From Anticarsia gemmatalis (taxonomy: Eukaryota > Arthropoda > Insecta > Lepidoptera > Erebidae), in contig NC_134756.1 in the NCBI RefSeq assembly GCF_050436995.1, positions 7,998,001 to 8,062,000 on the forward strand: DNA of 64,000 nucleotides, in the 5' to 3' direction. Positions 1 through 13,806 of this stretch are shown here, one piece after another. Each line of letters starts with the position of its first letter. The stretch's first letter is position 1. Below the pieces are notes generated by a model, which was given only the letters and a program-made list of their open reading frames with translations, searched no databases and was not told the DNA's origin. The translations under genes and the position numbers were made by a program.

Positions 1-3000
1 AGTATATTATTATATCTGCCATGGGAACAGATGGTAGATAGTATATTAGATAGGCAAGTTTTCGCGTGGGCGAGCGAATCCGGAGCCGCGGATATTTTCA
101 TACACCGGAGGCTATTTGTTTAAGAGAACAACTTCAGTTTGCCGGCACGGGAATGCAAGGAGAATGAACGATGCGATGTTTAAAAAAATATTCAGATACA
201 TCATTTGTTTTGTGATAGAGGATTGATTTAAATTGACTGTATAGTTATGTATTTTCGCTAATAATATCTATCCTGTTTCAGAATTTCCCGTTGACCATTA
301 TAAAATCGTGGGTACAGTAAATAAACGATAAAGTGTTTCCTCTACAAATTGTCTTGAAATATATAATTCAAATATTGGTTATTTAAATAGTTACGACAGC
401 GTTTCCAGTGGATATTTTCTTTGTTCTAAACCTATACATTCCTGAGTTCTTTGAATGTCGAGTCAATTATATTTTATAAAAAATAACATATAACAAGTCT
501 AAAACAATTATTTTAAAAGACAGTTAATTAAAAAAAAAATCAATAAGCAGACTCGAGAATGTACAGTAAATCACGTGAGTCATCTATTGATTCCTGACAT
601 CAACAAGAATTTAACGAAACAAATTGCACAAGCGTATTCGCGGACAATCGGTTGGGTGCAGCAACAAATCCCCATAAATAAACGATTATAACGTGATCCG
701 AACTGTTGAGACTATATTGTGAACCATAATACAATTGGTGTTTAAAATACTTCTGCCATAACCCACTTATTCAACCATGATTTTTTCTAAAAATAAAGAT
801 CCAGTAAAATTTGTTTCGTAACCTTACGTGTTTGCCTGAAAACTTCCTCATGTAAATAATGATGTAAGACTGTAAGAGTAGCGTCAGTCAAATCATAAAT
901 TATTGAGTCTTGGTAAATGGCCGATCCGATACGTCTCGCACCACATCGGTAAATTTAGCAGGCCCTGTAATAGTCTACTTTTACATGTACAATTTCCGTA
1001 ATTTTAATGCTGTTACAATTTTAAAGATACACAACGATTGAAATGTTTTTGAGAGAATAAATGATGATCGTATGAATGTTATACATAAACAATAAACGCA
1101 CAAATTTTAACAGTCATCACATGTGATATGCCCTCTAAACGCATTGAAACAACGTATTTCTCACATTCCAGAACTCTAATGGTTTCTGTTAGATGTGTGA
1201 CGTACCACTTCTGTGCTACTTTTCTAATCTTAGATTTAATTAGTTAAACTGTCAGTAGTTTCAAAAACATTCCTTCCATAACTGTGCTGATACCCATAAA
1301 ATGAGCATCTATAAATGTCTTATAGGCCTATTGGATTGTTTAACGACGGTCTGGATCATGCAAGCGATATATCATTATTCGAACTGAAATATCCACTAGC
1401 CGACCCAGTTGTTTCACCAAGCTGTGAACTTTCAGTTAAATATAGATCGCCAGAGTGACAGCGACGGCTTCTTCCGCAATTTTTTTCATAGTCCAAAATT
1501 ATCTCTGGTCGGTCAGGCTTGCTACTGTAACGTACTGTTAGTCTTATACGAGTGTTCACTAAAAACAAGCAGAAGTAGTATTTGAAGTTAAGTCAGGGAC
1601 TGTTAAAATGAAATCACAAGTGGAGAAACCTGATCCTTTAATAAAAACAAGATTTAATTAATTACGTAATAAACGATTTTATCATTAGTGCAAAAACAGT
1701 GTAAGACATGATTTTGTTTTCACTTAATGTCTAGTTGAAGAAAGCCGTGTGAAGAACACGTGGAAAGTAATGCTCATATTTCACAAACGTTTCGTCTTAG
1801 CCTCTCTAAATTGTTAATATTGCAAAGCTCGGTAGCTCGGCAGCAGTACGATTTTACCGAAAGTCGAATAGATACATAACCTTCGAATACCAGTTCCGCT
1901 CTTTAGTACACCTGTTTTCGTTCTGATTTACAATAAATAACTGAGATTTATATAAACAAGACTCGTTGATTGAAAGGTGATTACTGAATATAAGTAAATT
2001 CCTTAGTAAGTAGGCAGCACATTCTTCTAGTCACGTTGTGTAGTGTTAGTTAACCTCTTAATACCAATTAGGTATAATTTATGGGCGAGTCTCATCTAAC
2101 AACATTGACTTCGGTTGGGTGTTTATTGTCAGTTCTTAAGTATAGATCAGCTGTTTAAGATTTTTTTCGTATCAACGAGCAAATAAACCAAGAGACAGGA
2201 CAATAGACGGTTCCGCACGAAGGACAACAATGACAACCCGCTATCAATGCGTGTTCCGGTTCCATGTCACTTATCGCGACGCTCTCTCGTTTTCAATATT
2301 AGCAATGGTATAAAAAATTTACTCATTAGCGCGATTATTTGTTGAGACAGTAGCTTGTTAAACATACGCAGTTACTGTACGTAGATATCGATCGTGTGAT
2401 CTTTCTTTTTTCTATGTCGCCTTGTACAATTACTTCACGTAAGTAGTAAGTCGGGTTGCAGTTAGCTCATTACTAATGTACGGCGTTAGTAGCGAGAGTA
2501 ACAGTAACATTTAATATTAAAGGTCGTTTCTTTATACCTTATATTCTATTGGTACTTTTGTTCTATTCGATTCAATCTTAATAAGCACTAAATATTTGTC
2601 CATTGTTTTGATGTCGACGACCCTCGAGGCATGTTAAATGAGCGGCTTTATGTCTATTGTTATATTTTCTCCTCCGGCGTTCATTTGCGTATTCGGTTGT
2701 AAAGGTAGCAACGGAACGGAGTAGCCTCCGCTCAGACCGAACGTATCGATCTGTCTCCTCGTGTTTCTAGGCAACCAGTCTAGCATCTGACGTTTCCCCG
2801 AGGCATCATACAGTTTAGTAGTTGTGGACATGTTAAATTAAATACGACATGACGTATAACATGATACATCAAGGGAGTAACCAAATTGCAGTCTGTATTT
2901 GGTTAAGCTGCGGCTAGTTTTACCTTTTGTAGACAATGTGTTATTTAAAATAAGCGAAACAAAAGAGAGCGGTCAGCTATTCACGCCACGACAACAATGA

Positions 3001-6000
3001 GGTTTGCTTGTTATGACGCTGGCACGCTTCGTCATTCAATGTAATATTAGAAGCTAATTTGTTATGAACTTACTCTTCTTCTATAAAACAGGAAAATTAT
3101 AATAGAAAGAGGTAGAGTAAGGGAACCGTGGATTAACTACAAAATGTTGTAGATGCAACACTTTGAAATTATGTTTATTTTTGTTTTTCAGAGGTTGGTA
3201 TCAAATTCGATGTTCTTTCGTTCTCTTTCACCTTTCATATACTCGTCGACATTGCATTAGCATAACAAGTGGTAAGATGTAATTAAATATTATTAGACAA
3301 ACAACCCCACCCACTTATTCTAAACTTGGATTTTTGGCAATGGCCACAGCATTCATTTGTGATCTATTGTTAAGCATCGTGGGCTTGCCGCAAAATAAAC
3401 AGAGTGCAGATTATGTCACTGGAGACACAAAGCTTATACAAACTAGGTACATAGGTTGTTCGTTTTTTAGGGCTGTGTAAAATGTGTATACTCCTCCGCT
3501 TTTTCTAATTCACTGCACTGACGTCCAAGAGTCATTACGAGTTAATGAATGTTAAGAAAAACATTTTCATCATAATGTTACCCTTTTAACGAACGTTGAA
3601 AATATTGTTCCGCGTACTTTTACCTACTTGAAGTGCATTTGTTGTCCTGTGTACCCGACAAACAGGGTTTCTAGAGTTTCCTATTACAATGGCAGCCCTA
3701 CCTGTATTGTTGTTAGCCTCGGTCGCCTACATCGTCGGTCCTCTTTTATTATGTCCTTCCTTTGAACGTTTCATGTCTTGGTGTGCGTAGACACGTATGG
3801 GAGAGATCCCTACCAAAACGTTCGTGTAAATCTGTGGTTTAGTTCATTTAAATCAACCTTACACAAGCGTTGCACAATCTCAGTTACGATGTAATTGGTT
3901 CAAACAAAGATCGTCAGCTAATTAATGACAATTTGCAATTCCATTAAGTATTGTAAACAATGTCATGATTGTCATACTTACTCTATATTTTCAAGGCAAG
4001 TCAATTATTTCGTTCTGCTTTCCTACAGCATAATATCTTTGTCATGATTTCGTTAATGTATGTTAATGTTCTAGTCGTGCAAATATGGAAAGCTGTAAAA
4101 TATCGACTAATGCGTTAGATACGGCGAGGTTTGCCATTTTCGTCGTTTACGAATGTGTGCTACGAAATCTCATTTATTTATATGAGGCTTGGGTTTAGTC
4201 ACAAAGAGCTTAAAGGCACGTATTTTTTTCTATTATAGAAAATAATAATAAACCGTATTTGAAAAATTAGAATTTAGTTGAATGAACTTGTAGGCGGCTC
4301 ACTATATTAGCTTTGTAAATATGAATATTAATTATTAAGTATGCTAAATACTTGTCGATAAGGACTTACTAGTTTATTTTGTTATTGTTGGCAGAGATAA
4401 AAGATATGACGAAAAGATAATCACAGCTTATCACTTGATGCATTCACATATCTAAAATGCGTTCTGGAAAATAATATTTCATTACAAATTGTTAGCGAAT
4501 GAATAAGTTTATAGAGGAAGGGACTTGTGATCCAGACATCCTGTGAGCGAACTGTGGGCAATGATAAAAACAGATTCGCAACACGATCCATATATGTAAC
4601 ACAATGTATGCCATGCAAGAACTCATCTATTACTTCTAGTTTAGGTGTGGAAATCTGAGAGTGCCCTATTTTAGAACGACGTCTATGTTTCTCAGAACCG
4701 TTTGCGCGTTTATAAAAAGTTTGATTATGCTACATGTGTGTAGGAATCTGAACCAGTAAACGGCATCTTTATAGCCAAAACGATAATTGCTGTAATCGCT
4801 TATGCAACGATGGAACTACGCGATAATATACCGTCTATCCGTATATCAACAGGTATTTAAATTTAATATAGTCACATTAGGGTCACATATGAAATTGGCC
4901 AAGACTTTCGACGATGCGATTTGTCATATTTTGCATGGGAAATGACACGCCTCTTTAAAATAAATAATATGACTAATTGCATCGCTGTTACTGACGCAAA
5001 CGGCAACGTATTTGTAACTTTATGCAGAATGTATAGTTTGGTATATTTGGCGTAGAGCCGTGTTGATGCGATGTAGTAGCGGAAGCGTCCTACGCATAGG
5101 TATCTGTTTATTAACACTGTTCGGAATCTGACACTGGACGCGAGAATGCGTTGACGCTGATTGCATTGACGAACGTTGAGATCCTTAGCGAACGTATTTT
5201 GGATTGGTCATTTTGTTTCGCTTGATTACTTCGTTCGATTACGATCATTGCGGAACTAAATGTTGCGTCTACGTTTAAACGCTGAGAAGATTTACCAATC
5301 AGTTTTGAATGTTACGAACAGCTGTTTCATTCGGTTGACGTCCATTCAGTTGTTTTTTGCTCGGCTTTACCCTCGGCTCATTCTATTGTGTACAAGAGAG
5401 GGTCCGAATGAATAACAACTAAAAGACAGTCCCCCTCGCTAGCTCACGGTGACGGCTGCTGGAATTATCTAAACAGATAATCGGTGAAGATAGCTCAGTA
5501 TAGCAACACGTGGTTACTTTTGAATGATAAAGTATAATATCGGTTTGAATGACAAGTATTTTGTGATTTACCATATTATTAGGGCATACATTCGTTCATA
5601 AATATCACTGTCTACTTAAATAGAAAAATGGTGATACCTAAAACGTACACATAGATTGCCATAGTAACTTCTGATATTTTTGTACACATGTTTCATAAAT
5701 GATGAAACTCGAAATATGATGCTTTATTTATAAATACGACATTGTAGAAAGAAGTACATATGTACCTAATACAGTGTTAGCAAATAGTTAAAATGTATTT
5801 TTGTATGTTAACGCCGGTATAATTGTTGGTTCCTACGATTTTCTAATTATAATAGCAAGTGAGTGTAAGCAATTTGCGTGGGTGATTGGACCGAGTCAAA
5901 AATAGATCATGTTGGTTGGCATCGGCTGGTTTGCAATATGTCCGGATCGCGCGATTCTGTCTGTCAATCTAAATGAAAATGTCTGCTTTTTGTGAAAATA

Positions 6001-9000
6001 TTATACCCAACATTTTTAACCGAGCCATGTCAGCTTTACTCGCGAAGTAATGTTTTCAGCTTGGTAAAAACATTGGCAAACAAATTGACGTATTTATTCA
6101 TATGTCTACTTCAACTTTTACTGAATACGTAAACATTGTTCTTATTGTAGACTTGGCGCGAGGCGCGTAATAGATTCGTTTAATAGACAACAGCTTGGTT
6201 CTTTCGGTCGACGGCTAAAATGAGAGAGCAAAAGCTTCAAAATGAATTGCCAGTCTAAAATATCATAATATTATAGCAGACTGTAACAACACAATTGTGT
6301 AACGATAAGACAAGGTTGACAGTGCGCTGCGCTCGCGCAGGTCGGAACGCACCTGGGTGCAGTAAGTGGGCGGACATAGCGACGCCTACTTATCTACTCT
6401 CCGCGTTTTGAAACACACGACGCCTAAGGAATAATGAGACACGACTCGATAACGAAGCGACACGACCGAGATGCAACCATCTATCCACAACTTTAACTTG
6501 GATGGAACTATGCATTGTACTGCCGGTGCTTTATTTAGCCAACATTACGAAATTCTGCAAGCTTACATACAGTGCGATGTATGGGATCGTTAGCAACAAT
6601 GTACTATTAAAGAAAATTAAGCTTTGCTTTCAACCAATCGCTTAGATTTAATAACGGGACCTATCAATGAAGCAGTTTATATTGGTGATGCAAGAAAGAG
6701 CGGAGTGGAAAAAGTAGTTAGAATAATTCCATAAAGTTCAGTAGGTAGGTACGTGCCTAAAATGTTTTGGAAGATACACTTTCATCACCGTTGCGAATTC
6801 TTTTTACTGTGCCACGAACATAATTCCATAACATTCGGTTATAATTGTTACCCATAGACTATTATTTAGTTATTAATATTATCATAACGCAGGCGAAAAT
6901 TTACATAACTCTTGAAAAAATACCGGGGACTTTTGAAATTCCATTGCAATATCCTCATTACTGTTAGTTCAATTAAGTAATACGTAAGGTCTATAATTTA
7001 ATGCGTCTACGTGCTTAGTGGGATTGTCCGCGGGAGAACCGGTCCACTTAAAATGATATTATTGACGTGGTCCAGAGACCAAACAACATGCCCACTACGA
7101 CGTACTCATGCTGCGCGGTTTTTACTAGAAGTCCAATGAGTAATATTGATCTTATGGTTTCGAACATTTACTTTCACTTAATGATTCAGCCTTTATAGAA
7201 TTTTCTGGCGATATTTGTCGTGATGATACGACGTAAACAAAGGTATAACATGCAATCGACGTCGATTTTGCATTTATTTGTTGTGAAATATTAGAATTCT
7301 ATTAAAAAGTTTATTTTCTGCTCTAACTTCATTTGTTGTTGGCTTTAAAACATATTTGTTAAACCTTCGTCTCTACATTATAAGTGCAGTTGTACAGTTA
7401 TAGATAGATCTTTTTATTCTGTTAGCATTAGGTACCGAAGACAGCAAGCAGTTACATAAATTGGTATGGTATCATAGATTATCTGGATAGCTAGTTCAGT
7501 CAATGAATGCAAGCATATTATTTTGTCATCTATCTATGAATGCAAAAATTAAATGACGTTATCTAGTTCAGTTGTAACTCAAGAACCGCTTGACCGATAT
7601 GGCGCATTGTTTGGTTTCGAAACATGTGTGAAAAGCAGAACAAAATCTATGCGGACCAGCTAATATATTTTTTTAAATGTTAATTCGACCATAAGGATTA
7701 CGATAAAATTTTTGATTATCGCAACAGTTCAAGGCTGTTCATATTTGTGTTATTTTTTGTGTTCGGTTAGTAGACGTGGTAGCAAATAGTCAACATAATG
7801 GCGTTTTACAATATTAAATAGTCTTTTTTCGGCTAGCAGCTTCTTTCCTATGTTTACTAAATGCCGTCTAACATCTGCAAATAAGTAAGTGCTAACTAAA
7901 GCTAAAACAAACGTAAGAATTTGTAGCTGCTCAGCCTTGAGATCTTCGTTGCTACTTTTTATTGACTATACAAGGTGACATTTACTTTTTAATTACTGTA
8001 CCTGTTGAAATGTAATTATGCCACGTTTATTGGGGCACGAACAGGAAATTGAGGAGGTCTCCAACATTCTTAGAACATTGAAGTGACGTCGCTGACTAAA
8101 ACGGTCGTCTCTTGAGGCATTTGATAATTCTTTACTTCGTCCTCGTTCAATGTTGAATTTTAATTGCCTCCTAGAATGAATGATTGTGTACCGAGAAATA
8201 TGAATGTATGTCGCACCTTGTTCGAAGGAAGTTGAATTCTCAGTCTGTGGCGTGTAGGCGGACGTAGACACCTCAATAAACATTTGACACCACGGATGTG
8301 GTTCTCGGACATAATACAACCCTTTAAGTTAACATTGAGGTTCGGCTGCATACGAAATTCATTCTAAGAGGTTTTTTATGATTTATTCAACAGTGTGAAG
8401 AGATGCGAGGCGATACTCACGTTCCTCGATTTTTGACCGTGTGCCAAAACCGAGCTAACAACGACAAGGAAAAAATAGCCATGTCAAATGTTATGTAACT
8501 GATATTATACGTCTACGTCAACATATTTCTGATCAATTTCAAAAACAATTTTATGCTAGAAATGTTTTTTTCACAAAAATACTTTTTTTTGTCATTTGTA
8601 TTCTTTTACGTACATAAGAAAGTTGGTATCTCAGAATAGACAGACAATTCGTTATTTTTTTAAAGAATTTATATTAAACCTTAAAGCCGCTGCAATAGGT
8701 ATCTTACAGGAAAATGTCGAGTCCTCATATTCCAATATAGAATTAATAACATGTATATTAACTTATCGAATGTCGATGACCCCGCAGGCATAAGCTATGC
8801 CAAGGTGATAGTATTTTAGCTAATACATTTTTATTCAGGTATTTTTTATTCAGATAAAAATGTTTAAAGTTATTAAAACTTTATCATCTGTAAATATTTT
8901 TGAATCAGACTTATGAGGCCCTTATTGAGCGCTCTGATAAGCTTGTAGTATAAGTTTAAGCTCTTTAGGCAATACTGTACCAAATTAAAATGTCTGTGTA

Positions 9001-9374
9001 TTATAGTATCAAAACGGTGGAATAGCAAAATATTTACTCCAACTGTGAACTCTGACAATATGAACAGAATAAATGAGTCGTTTTATGTAAATTACCAATT
9101 TAATAACCAGTTTAAAGCTCGTCCTCACCACTTTCACGCCCGATTTCTAGCATAACCAGATGTTACTTTTGATATATTAACGTTAAATCACAACTATTCG
9201 TAAGCTTTCCTCTAAAACTATTTATAATAATGATGTAACACCTATTTTTATCGATGATTACTTATTAATTAATTTTAGAAAGTGAATTTTCTACGAGTGC
9301 CGTTCGTAAGTAGGAGGTTCCTGTAACACATGTTTCGAACCTTTTGTCGAGGAAAGCATGAGTGCGCTACTGAC
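1..9374 (-). other. Alpha-actinin intron 1, left part
   Basis: No calponin-homology exon was found on the minus strand by reading, and no plus-strand gene is evident. Apart from the 65-codon frame at 2.63 kb, a 108-codon unassigned frame at 7.99-8.32 kb and a short GC-rich patch at 6.32-6.42 kb, nothing specific is recognised. Confidence 0.6.
2634..2831 (-). CDS. Candidate small protein, 65 codons, unrecognised
   Basis: An ATG in good context (AACATGTCC) follows an in-frame stop and opens 65 codons before TAA. The product begins MSTTTKLYDASGKRQMLDWL and ends ITIDIKPLI. Local GC is near 45-50% in an intron well below that, and third positions are balanced, unlike random AT-rich frames. No signal peptide, membrane segment or known domain is seen. 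It would be nested in alpha-actinin intron 1 on the same strand. Chance remains a real alternative. Confidence 0.35.
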   Translation of the reverse strand: MSTTTKLYDASGKRQMLDWLPRNTRRQIDTFGLSGGYSVPLLPLQPNTQMNAGGENITIDIKPLI

Positions 9375-9488
9375 CTCCTTGCGGAAGACTGATTCCAGTC
9401 GTTGGGAGTGCGAGTGCGACTCGTCGGGCGACTTTTCCGCGCAGACGCATCTCAAGTTGGTCGACCGCGACATTGACCCGCCATACAT
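9375..9488 (-). CDS. Candidate alternative first exon in alpha-actinin intron 1
   Basis: A GC-rich block has an ATG-opened frame of 38 codons (MYGGSMSRST...ESVFRKE) ending at a good donor, AAGGAG/GTCAGT, in phase 0, the same phase as the known alpha-actinin exon 1. The frame favours G/C at third positions. A second frame on the same strand (9,367-9,582, 71 codons, starting MTYSGKDNE) is also open, so the reading frame is ambiguous. The peptide is not recognised. Conservation or RNA would decide. Confidence 0.3.
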
Positions 9489-9999
9489 GATCGGCCAATG
9501 CACCGAGTGTCGCAGGCTCTTTGTTTATATCCTGTGAGGCCTCGAGCCTCGGTCGTTCATTGTCCTTCCCTGAGTAAGTCATCTAGCTAGAGTAATAACG
9601 AAATCCAAACATCTCTTGCGTGGGTTGCCTCGTGACATTCTACCGCGAAAAATGCTTGAAGGTGCAAATGACTAGTATTTAAGGTTACTTCACAAGAAGC
9701 CTTGAAGTAACGCCAACTGCTATTGTTTTCTTTAGTGACATATTTCACGACGGTGTGTATTTAATTATTGCATTATATTTCTAATGGTTATTTACTATTC
9801 TACAAGCAAATTATGCGAATTCCGCGAAGAAATCGAAAAGTGCATACTCAAGCGAAAATACTTTAGTTATTGCATGAATCGCAGCTTGTATGCATTTCAT
9901 TTATAGATATCGTGAAAGCTGAATGGAAGGACTAAATAATATTTAATTGAAGCAGAAGAGCGTGTGGAGTGTGTCGTAAGTCGTTAATGACATTCCACA

Positions 10000-10350
10000 G
10001 GTTGCGTTGCCGGGGTGCGTCAGAGCATTCGTCACGGAACACCAGGTCATCGCGTAAATAGCAAACGTTTAAAATGCAGTTTACGCAGATACAGTAGCCA
10101 CACCAATTTCCTGAAATATGGGTTTCATGGTGACGTAAAGTCGGACGCCCGCGCTTTCAGCGGCGCCTGCGCTGGACCCATTTTAGGACATGACTAACGG
10201 AAATTCGACTCCTCTCTCTCTGGCCCGCTCCCTCCCGTGGGAAGCGCCGTGCGTTCGTCTCGCTCGCACGAAAAGCTTCAAGAAATCTTTTAATAGTGTC
10301 CACGGCCGCGATCTACTTTCAACTAGCGGCGGGAAATGTGCAAGACAGTA
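10000..10350. promoter_or_regulatory. GC-rich promoter-like block in alpha-actinin intron 1
   Basis: CpG and GC are raised, with a pyrimidine tract (CCTCTCTCTCTGG), a CRE-like TGACGTAA near 10,131 and an E2F-like GCGCGGG-type patch. Open frames on both strands here are of the kind GC-rich DNA gives by chance. It may be an enhancer or alternative promoter. Confidence 0.3.
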
Positions 10351-10797
10351 TTTGAATTTTTGAAAATGCGCGCGGTTTCTCAAAAAAATATTATTATAGA
10401 TAATATTATGTTTTTTTTTTCGTTTATTTACTTCATTTGTCAGCATCAACAGATAATTTTCGTCTGGTGTCTATTACTGTTAATCAGCGTTATCTAAAAA
10501 TAGATTCATAATCTGATAAATTATATCAGCTGTACTAATTTATAATCCAGGTGTGAGATCAGATGTAGTAGAGAAATAGTAGTTGCTCTAACAGTAGGAA
10601 CACTGTTTTATCGATTCACAGATAAAATATAAGTATATTTTTTGTAAATATACAAACGTGAGTCACGATCGAGATAAGGGTTTCCATACGATACATTTTT
10701 GAACGAACGCAGCATACATGTTTGTCATTATTCGAAGTTTACGTTTACCTACCCCACGTTACGTGTGTCAACATTGTGTGAGGTGTGTGAAACTGAC

Positions 10798-10929
10798 CTT
10801 TTTCTGTTGTTTCTCCCAAGCCGGGTCTAGCAGACCCTCGCGTTCCCACTCCTCCTCCTGTTCCATGTACCCGTCCCCGTACACCCCCCCATCATAGTTA
10901 TTTGTCATCACCCCGTTGTCCATCATCAT
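10798..10929 (-). CDS. Actn: Alpha-actinin, first coding exon
   Basis: The exon holds 44 whole codons from a triple ATG to the donor AAAAAG/GTCAGT, phase 0. The peptide begins MMMDNG, has an acidic stretch (YMEQEEEWEREG) and ends LLDPAWEKQQKK, the near-invariant segment before the first calponin-homology domain of alpha-actinins. Alpha-actinin is an antiparallel actin-crosslinking dimer of muscle Z-discs and cell adhesions. The usual next segment (TFTAWCN...) is not visible in the window, so the rest of the gene lies beyond its left edge and intron 1 exceeds 10.7 kb. The triple Met resembles what I recall of insect orthologs. The frame stays open upstream to 11,043, but in GC-rich leader-like sequence. 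Confidence 0.93.
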
Positions 10930-11200
10930 GGTCACCGCACTGACCGTCGATTTCGATGTTCGTTCGAGCCTATGACCGCGAACTCGCGTGTGTTGGTTCG
11001 TACCGCGCACTGCAACAAGCAGCCGGCCGCGCGCCCGCTGCAAGAAGACTGGCGCACAAGCGCTACAAGCGGCGGCGTGACGAACTTTCCAATGACGTTT
11101 CGTTACACGGTCATACCTGTCAAAGTTATCCGCAGCGAAAAACAGAACGTCGTGGAATATAACACCGCAATCATATTCGCGGCGTGTAGTGGAATAAACT
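10930..11200 (-). promoter_or_regulatory. 5' UTR and promoter region of alpha-actinin
   Basis: About 270 bp upstream of the alpha-actinin start are much richer in GC and CpG than the flanks, as expected for a leader and core promoter. An initiator-like TCAGTG lies about 11 bp upstream of the start. No clear TATA box was seen. The transcription start cannot be fixed from the sequence. Confidence 0.4.
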
Positions 11201-11209
11201 TTGCATAGT

Positions 11210-12509
11210 CTACTTTATTTTTACCCGACTTCTCATTTGCAGTAGAGGGTTACGTATTTAGCGAATCTGTAAATAGTATTTTGGCGTTATAATGCGTGGG
11301 CAAGACTGTTATTATTTAGTGCTAATTTTTGCTCGTGACTTCGTCTGCGCAAGTGTTTATACGTGCTTTTCGGGAACTCGTTAAATTGATCAACATACCC
11401 AAGTCCAGACTTATTTTATGTGACGTTTCCGGTCGTGGTGCTGTTGTGTAATTGATTTAGACCGCATTCCATTCGGACATTATGCAGAAGTATAACGCTA
11501 TGTACAGCAATAACACCTACAATTGTTCATACATCACACCACTTGCAGACAAATAATATGTTTCTTCTTTTCTATTACTTGGTATAAATAATTTGAATTG
11601 GCTTTAAGCTTTTCTGCAACGTCTGTTCGATTTTTATGTTTCCAGAAACTTGATGAAAAAAATAGTAATATTACTTCGAAATGGAAGTACCTACGTGTTT
11701 TGCACTTTGCTAATCGAGTTGTTGAGATCAAAGTATTCAAATGATTAAATTCAATTGATGTGTATTAAAAAAACGTCTTCGGCCTTCTAAATAGGGCACT
11801 TAGCTGATTTAATTAGTTGACTTGTAGTGGCCGTGTGCTAAAAGTTCATAACACATAAAGATGTGTTTTTCACAGCTGTCTTTGCGGAAATAGATTTTCC
11901 TTCATAGTTCAAACTAACTTTTCATAAGTTAGCATAAGTTTCCTTGCTTGATATCATTAAGAGAATCATTTTTGTTGTAAACTTCGGTACAGCTTTCAAG
12001 TAATCTGGCATTTGAATATTAAAATCGTTTTTTTTATCACAAGTCTTTTGTTTTTTTTAATATTGACTAGATACAATATTATTTTGCATCTTTCCCCAAA
12101 AACAATGTTTTTTTTAGATATAAACAAGTTTTAAAATGGCAAAAACAAAAATGTAGGTGGCCTATAGCAACGTAAGATTTATTTAAAAGAAAGTGTAATG
12201 AAGAGCCAAAGATATTGGCGTTCCACAGGGTTAACCCTTAGGTCCCTATCTCTTTCTTTTTTCTCAGCTTTTAAGGATATTCTCGATCCAAAAACATTTA
12301 AAAAATAATCAGGAATATAACAATGATTCGTGTCACAATCACTCGGGCCAATAAAGTTTTTATATTAGACCACTATTCGAATTTAAACTTTCTGTACACA
12401 AAGTAACTATTACTATCTACAATTAATAACCAAACCATTCAATATTGAATCATACGTATTCACATGACTGTTTAAGTGAACAACCAGGCAGGAAATGAAA
12501 GAACAAATA
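11210..12509. other. Intergenic region between the two genes
   Basis: About 1.3 kb between the presumed end of the RapGAP-BTB transcript and the alpha-actinin leader. It is AT-rich with T-runs near 12,030-12,110. No gene, RNA gene or recognised repeat was seen. Confidence 0.5.
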
Positions 12510-12524
12510 AAATACACAAAAAAA

Positions 12525-12530
12525 TTTATT
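12525..12530 (-). terminator. Candidate polyadenylation signal AATAAA
   Basis: AATAAA on the minus strand is followed at once by a run of T and then TGTGTATTTTATTTG, a GU/U-rich downstream element of the usual kind. It is the best of several hexamers downstream of the RapGAP-BTB stop codon. Confidence 0.4.
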
Positions 12531-13806
12531 CACCACATAAAATTTCATTGGATAATAATCTTGCTTTGCTCATGCAAAATAACAGTTATAATTATAATTT
12601 TTATATTTTTTGAAGATCCCACATATTAACATACTTATAGCAACATTCACGATCACAGGAAGGTTAAAATTTTGGAATAGAAAACTTATTTACCATCGAA
12701 GAACTTGACACTTATTTTGGTGTTCCTACAAATTAAACCTATAGATACATACATGAGTATTATACATGTAAAACTCATAAGACATCGGGTATTCATGCGT
12801 TACATATTTATATAACATCCAGTGAACATTACACATCGGCGTATTCATAGAAGCTTTGAGCAAAGTTACAACTAAACCATATAAAAGTATTGACAATAGA
12901 AGACTTTATCATCATGTATAATTTTCATAAGTATAAAAATTTTACTGACAATTCAACTTGTATGTCATTCGCCAGAACGTTAGAAACGTTTGAATTTAGG
13001 CTACATATATTTATATATTAACACCTATGTTATTAGAAGATTCATTAAGATTCAGAAGACCCATTTCATATACATAATATATATATTTACTTATATATTA
13101 TTTAGAATGTAGACAGCAAGTGCTTACACAAATGGGACTTGGCACTAAGGCTGGGAGGATGTTTATAAAAGTTGCACAAACATTTTGATGTTCTGTGCTA
13201 AAACAATAATAAATACTAGAAATTGTGAAAGCATAATTATACATTCTTATACAGTTTATAATAAATAATATATGTACATCGAGAACAAATGTGAAGCAAT
13301 CCCAGGAGCAAAAATAATTTATCACGCGTGTCTTTGTATACAATTTTAGGTTAGCGTTATATAGGTAGGTACTAGCACTAAAGTGTGACAGATGTTTTAA
13401 CCTTAGGCTACAAATCTCGCCGCCATTAGGTTGCCAGCAAGCAATCATTTGTAAATACTGGCAATTAGCCGTAATAAATTATTTAACAGCAACTCCAGTA
13501 GATTTATAAAAAGGCTTTTAATTATAGTGATAAGATATCAATATGTTATCAATATTATCAAAGCCGGTTCGCTTTTTGTGATAATTAGTATTTACTAATG
13601 TCTGTTGAAGAAGACAGTTACATATTCGCTCGCTGAACGAAGTCAGTACATAATAGCGAAATGGGTCTCAAAGATTTATACAGTACAGTTTAGTAAAAAA
13701 TACTTTAACTTGGTTCAGAAGATCATTTTAACAATTATATATTCAACGCAAAGTTCTTCTAAGTGAGATTGAGACAGATAGTTCTAGTTATAATAAACTA
13801 TAGCTA

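Noticed and set aside
10015..10449. Frames on both strands in the GC-rich block
   Set aside because: GC-rich DNA has few stops; the translations are arginine-rich and resemble nothing known.
13098..13448. 116-codon minus-strand frame
   Set aside because: Low-complexity, Cys/Tyr/Ile-rich translation of AT-rich presumed 3' UTR; no splice or start support.
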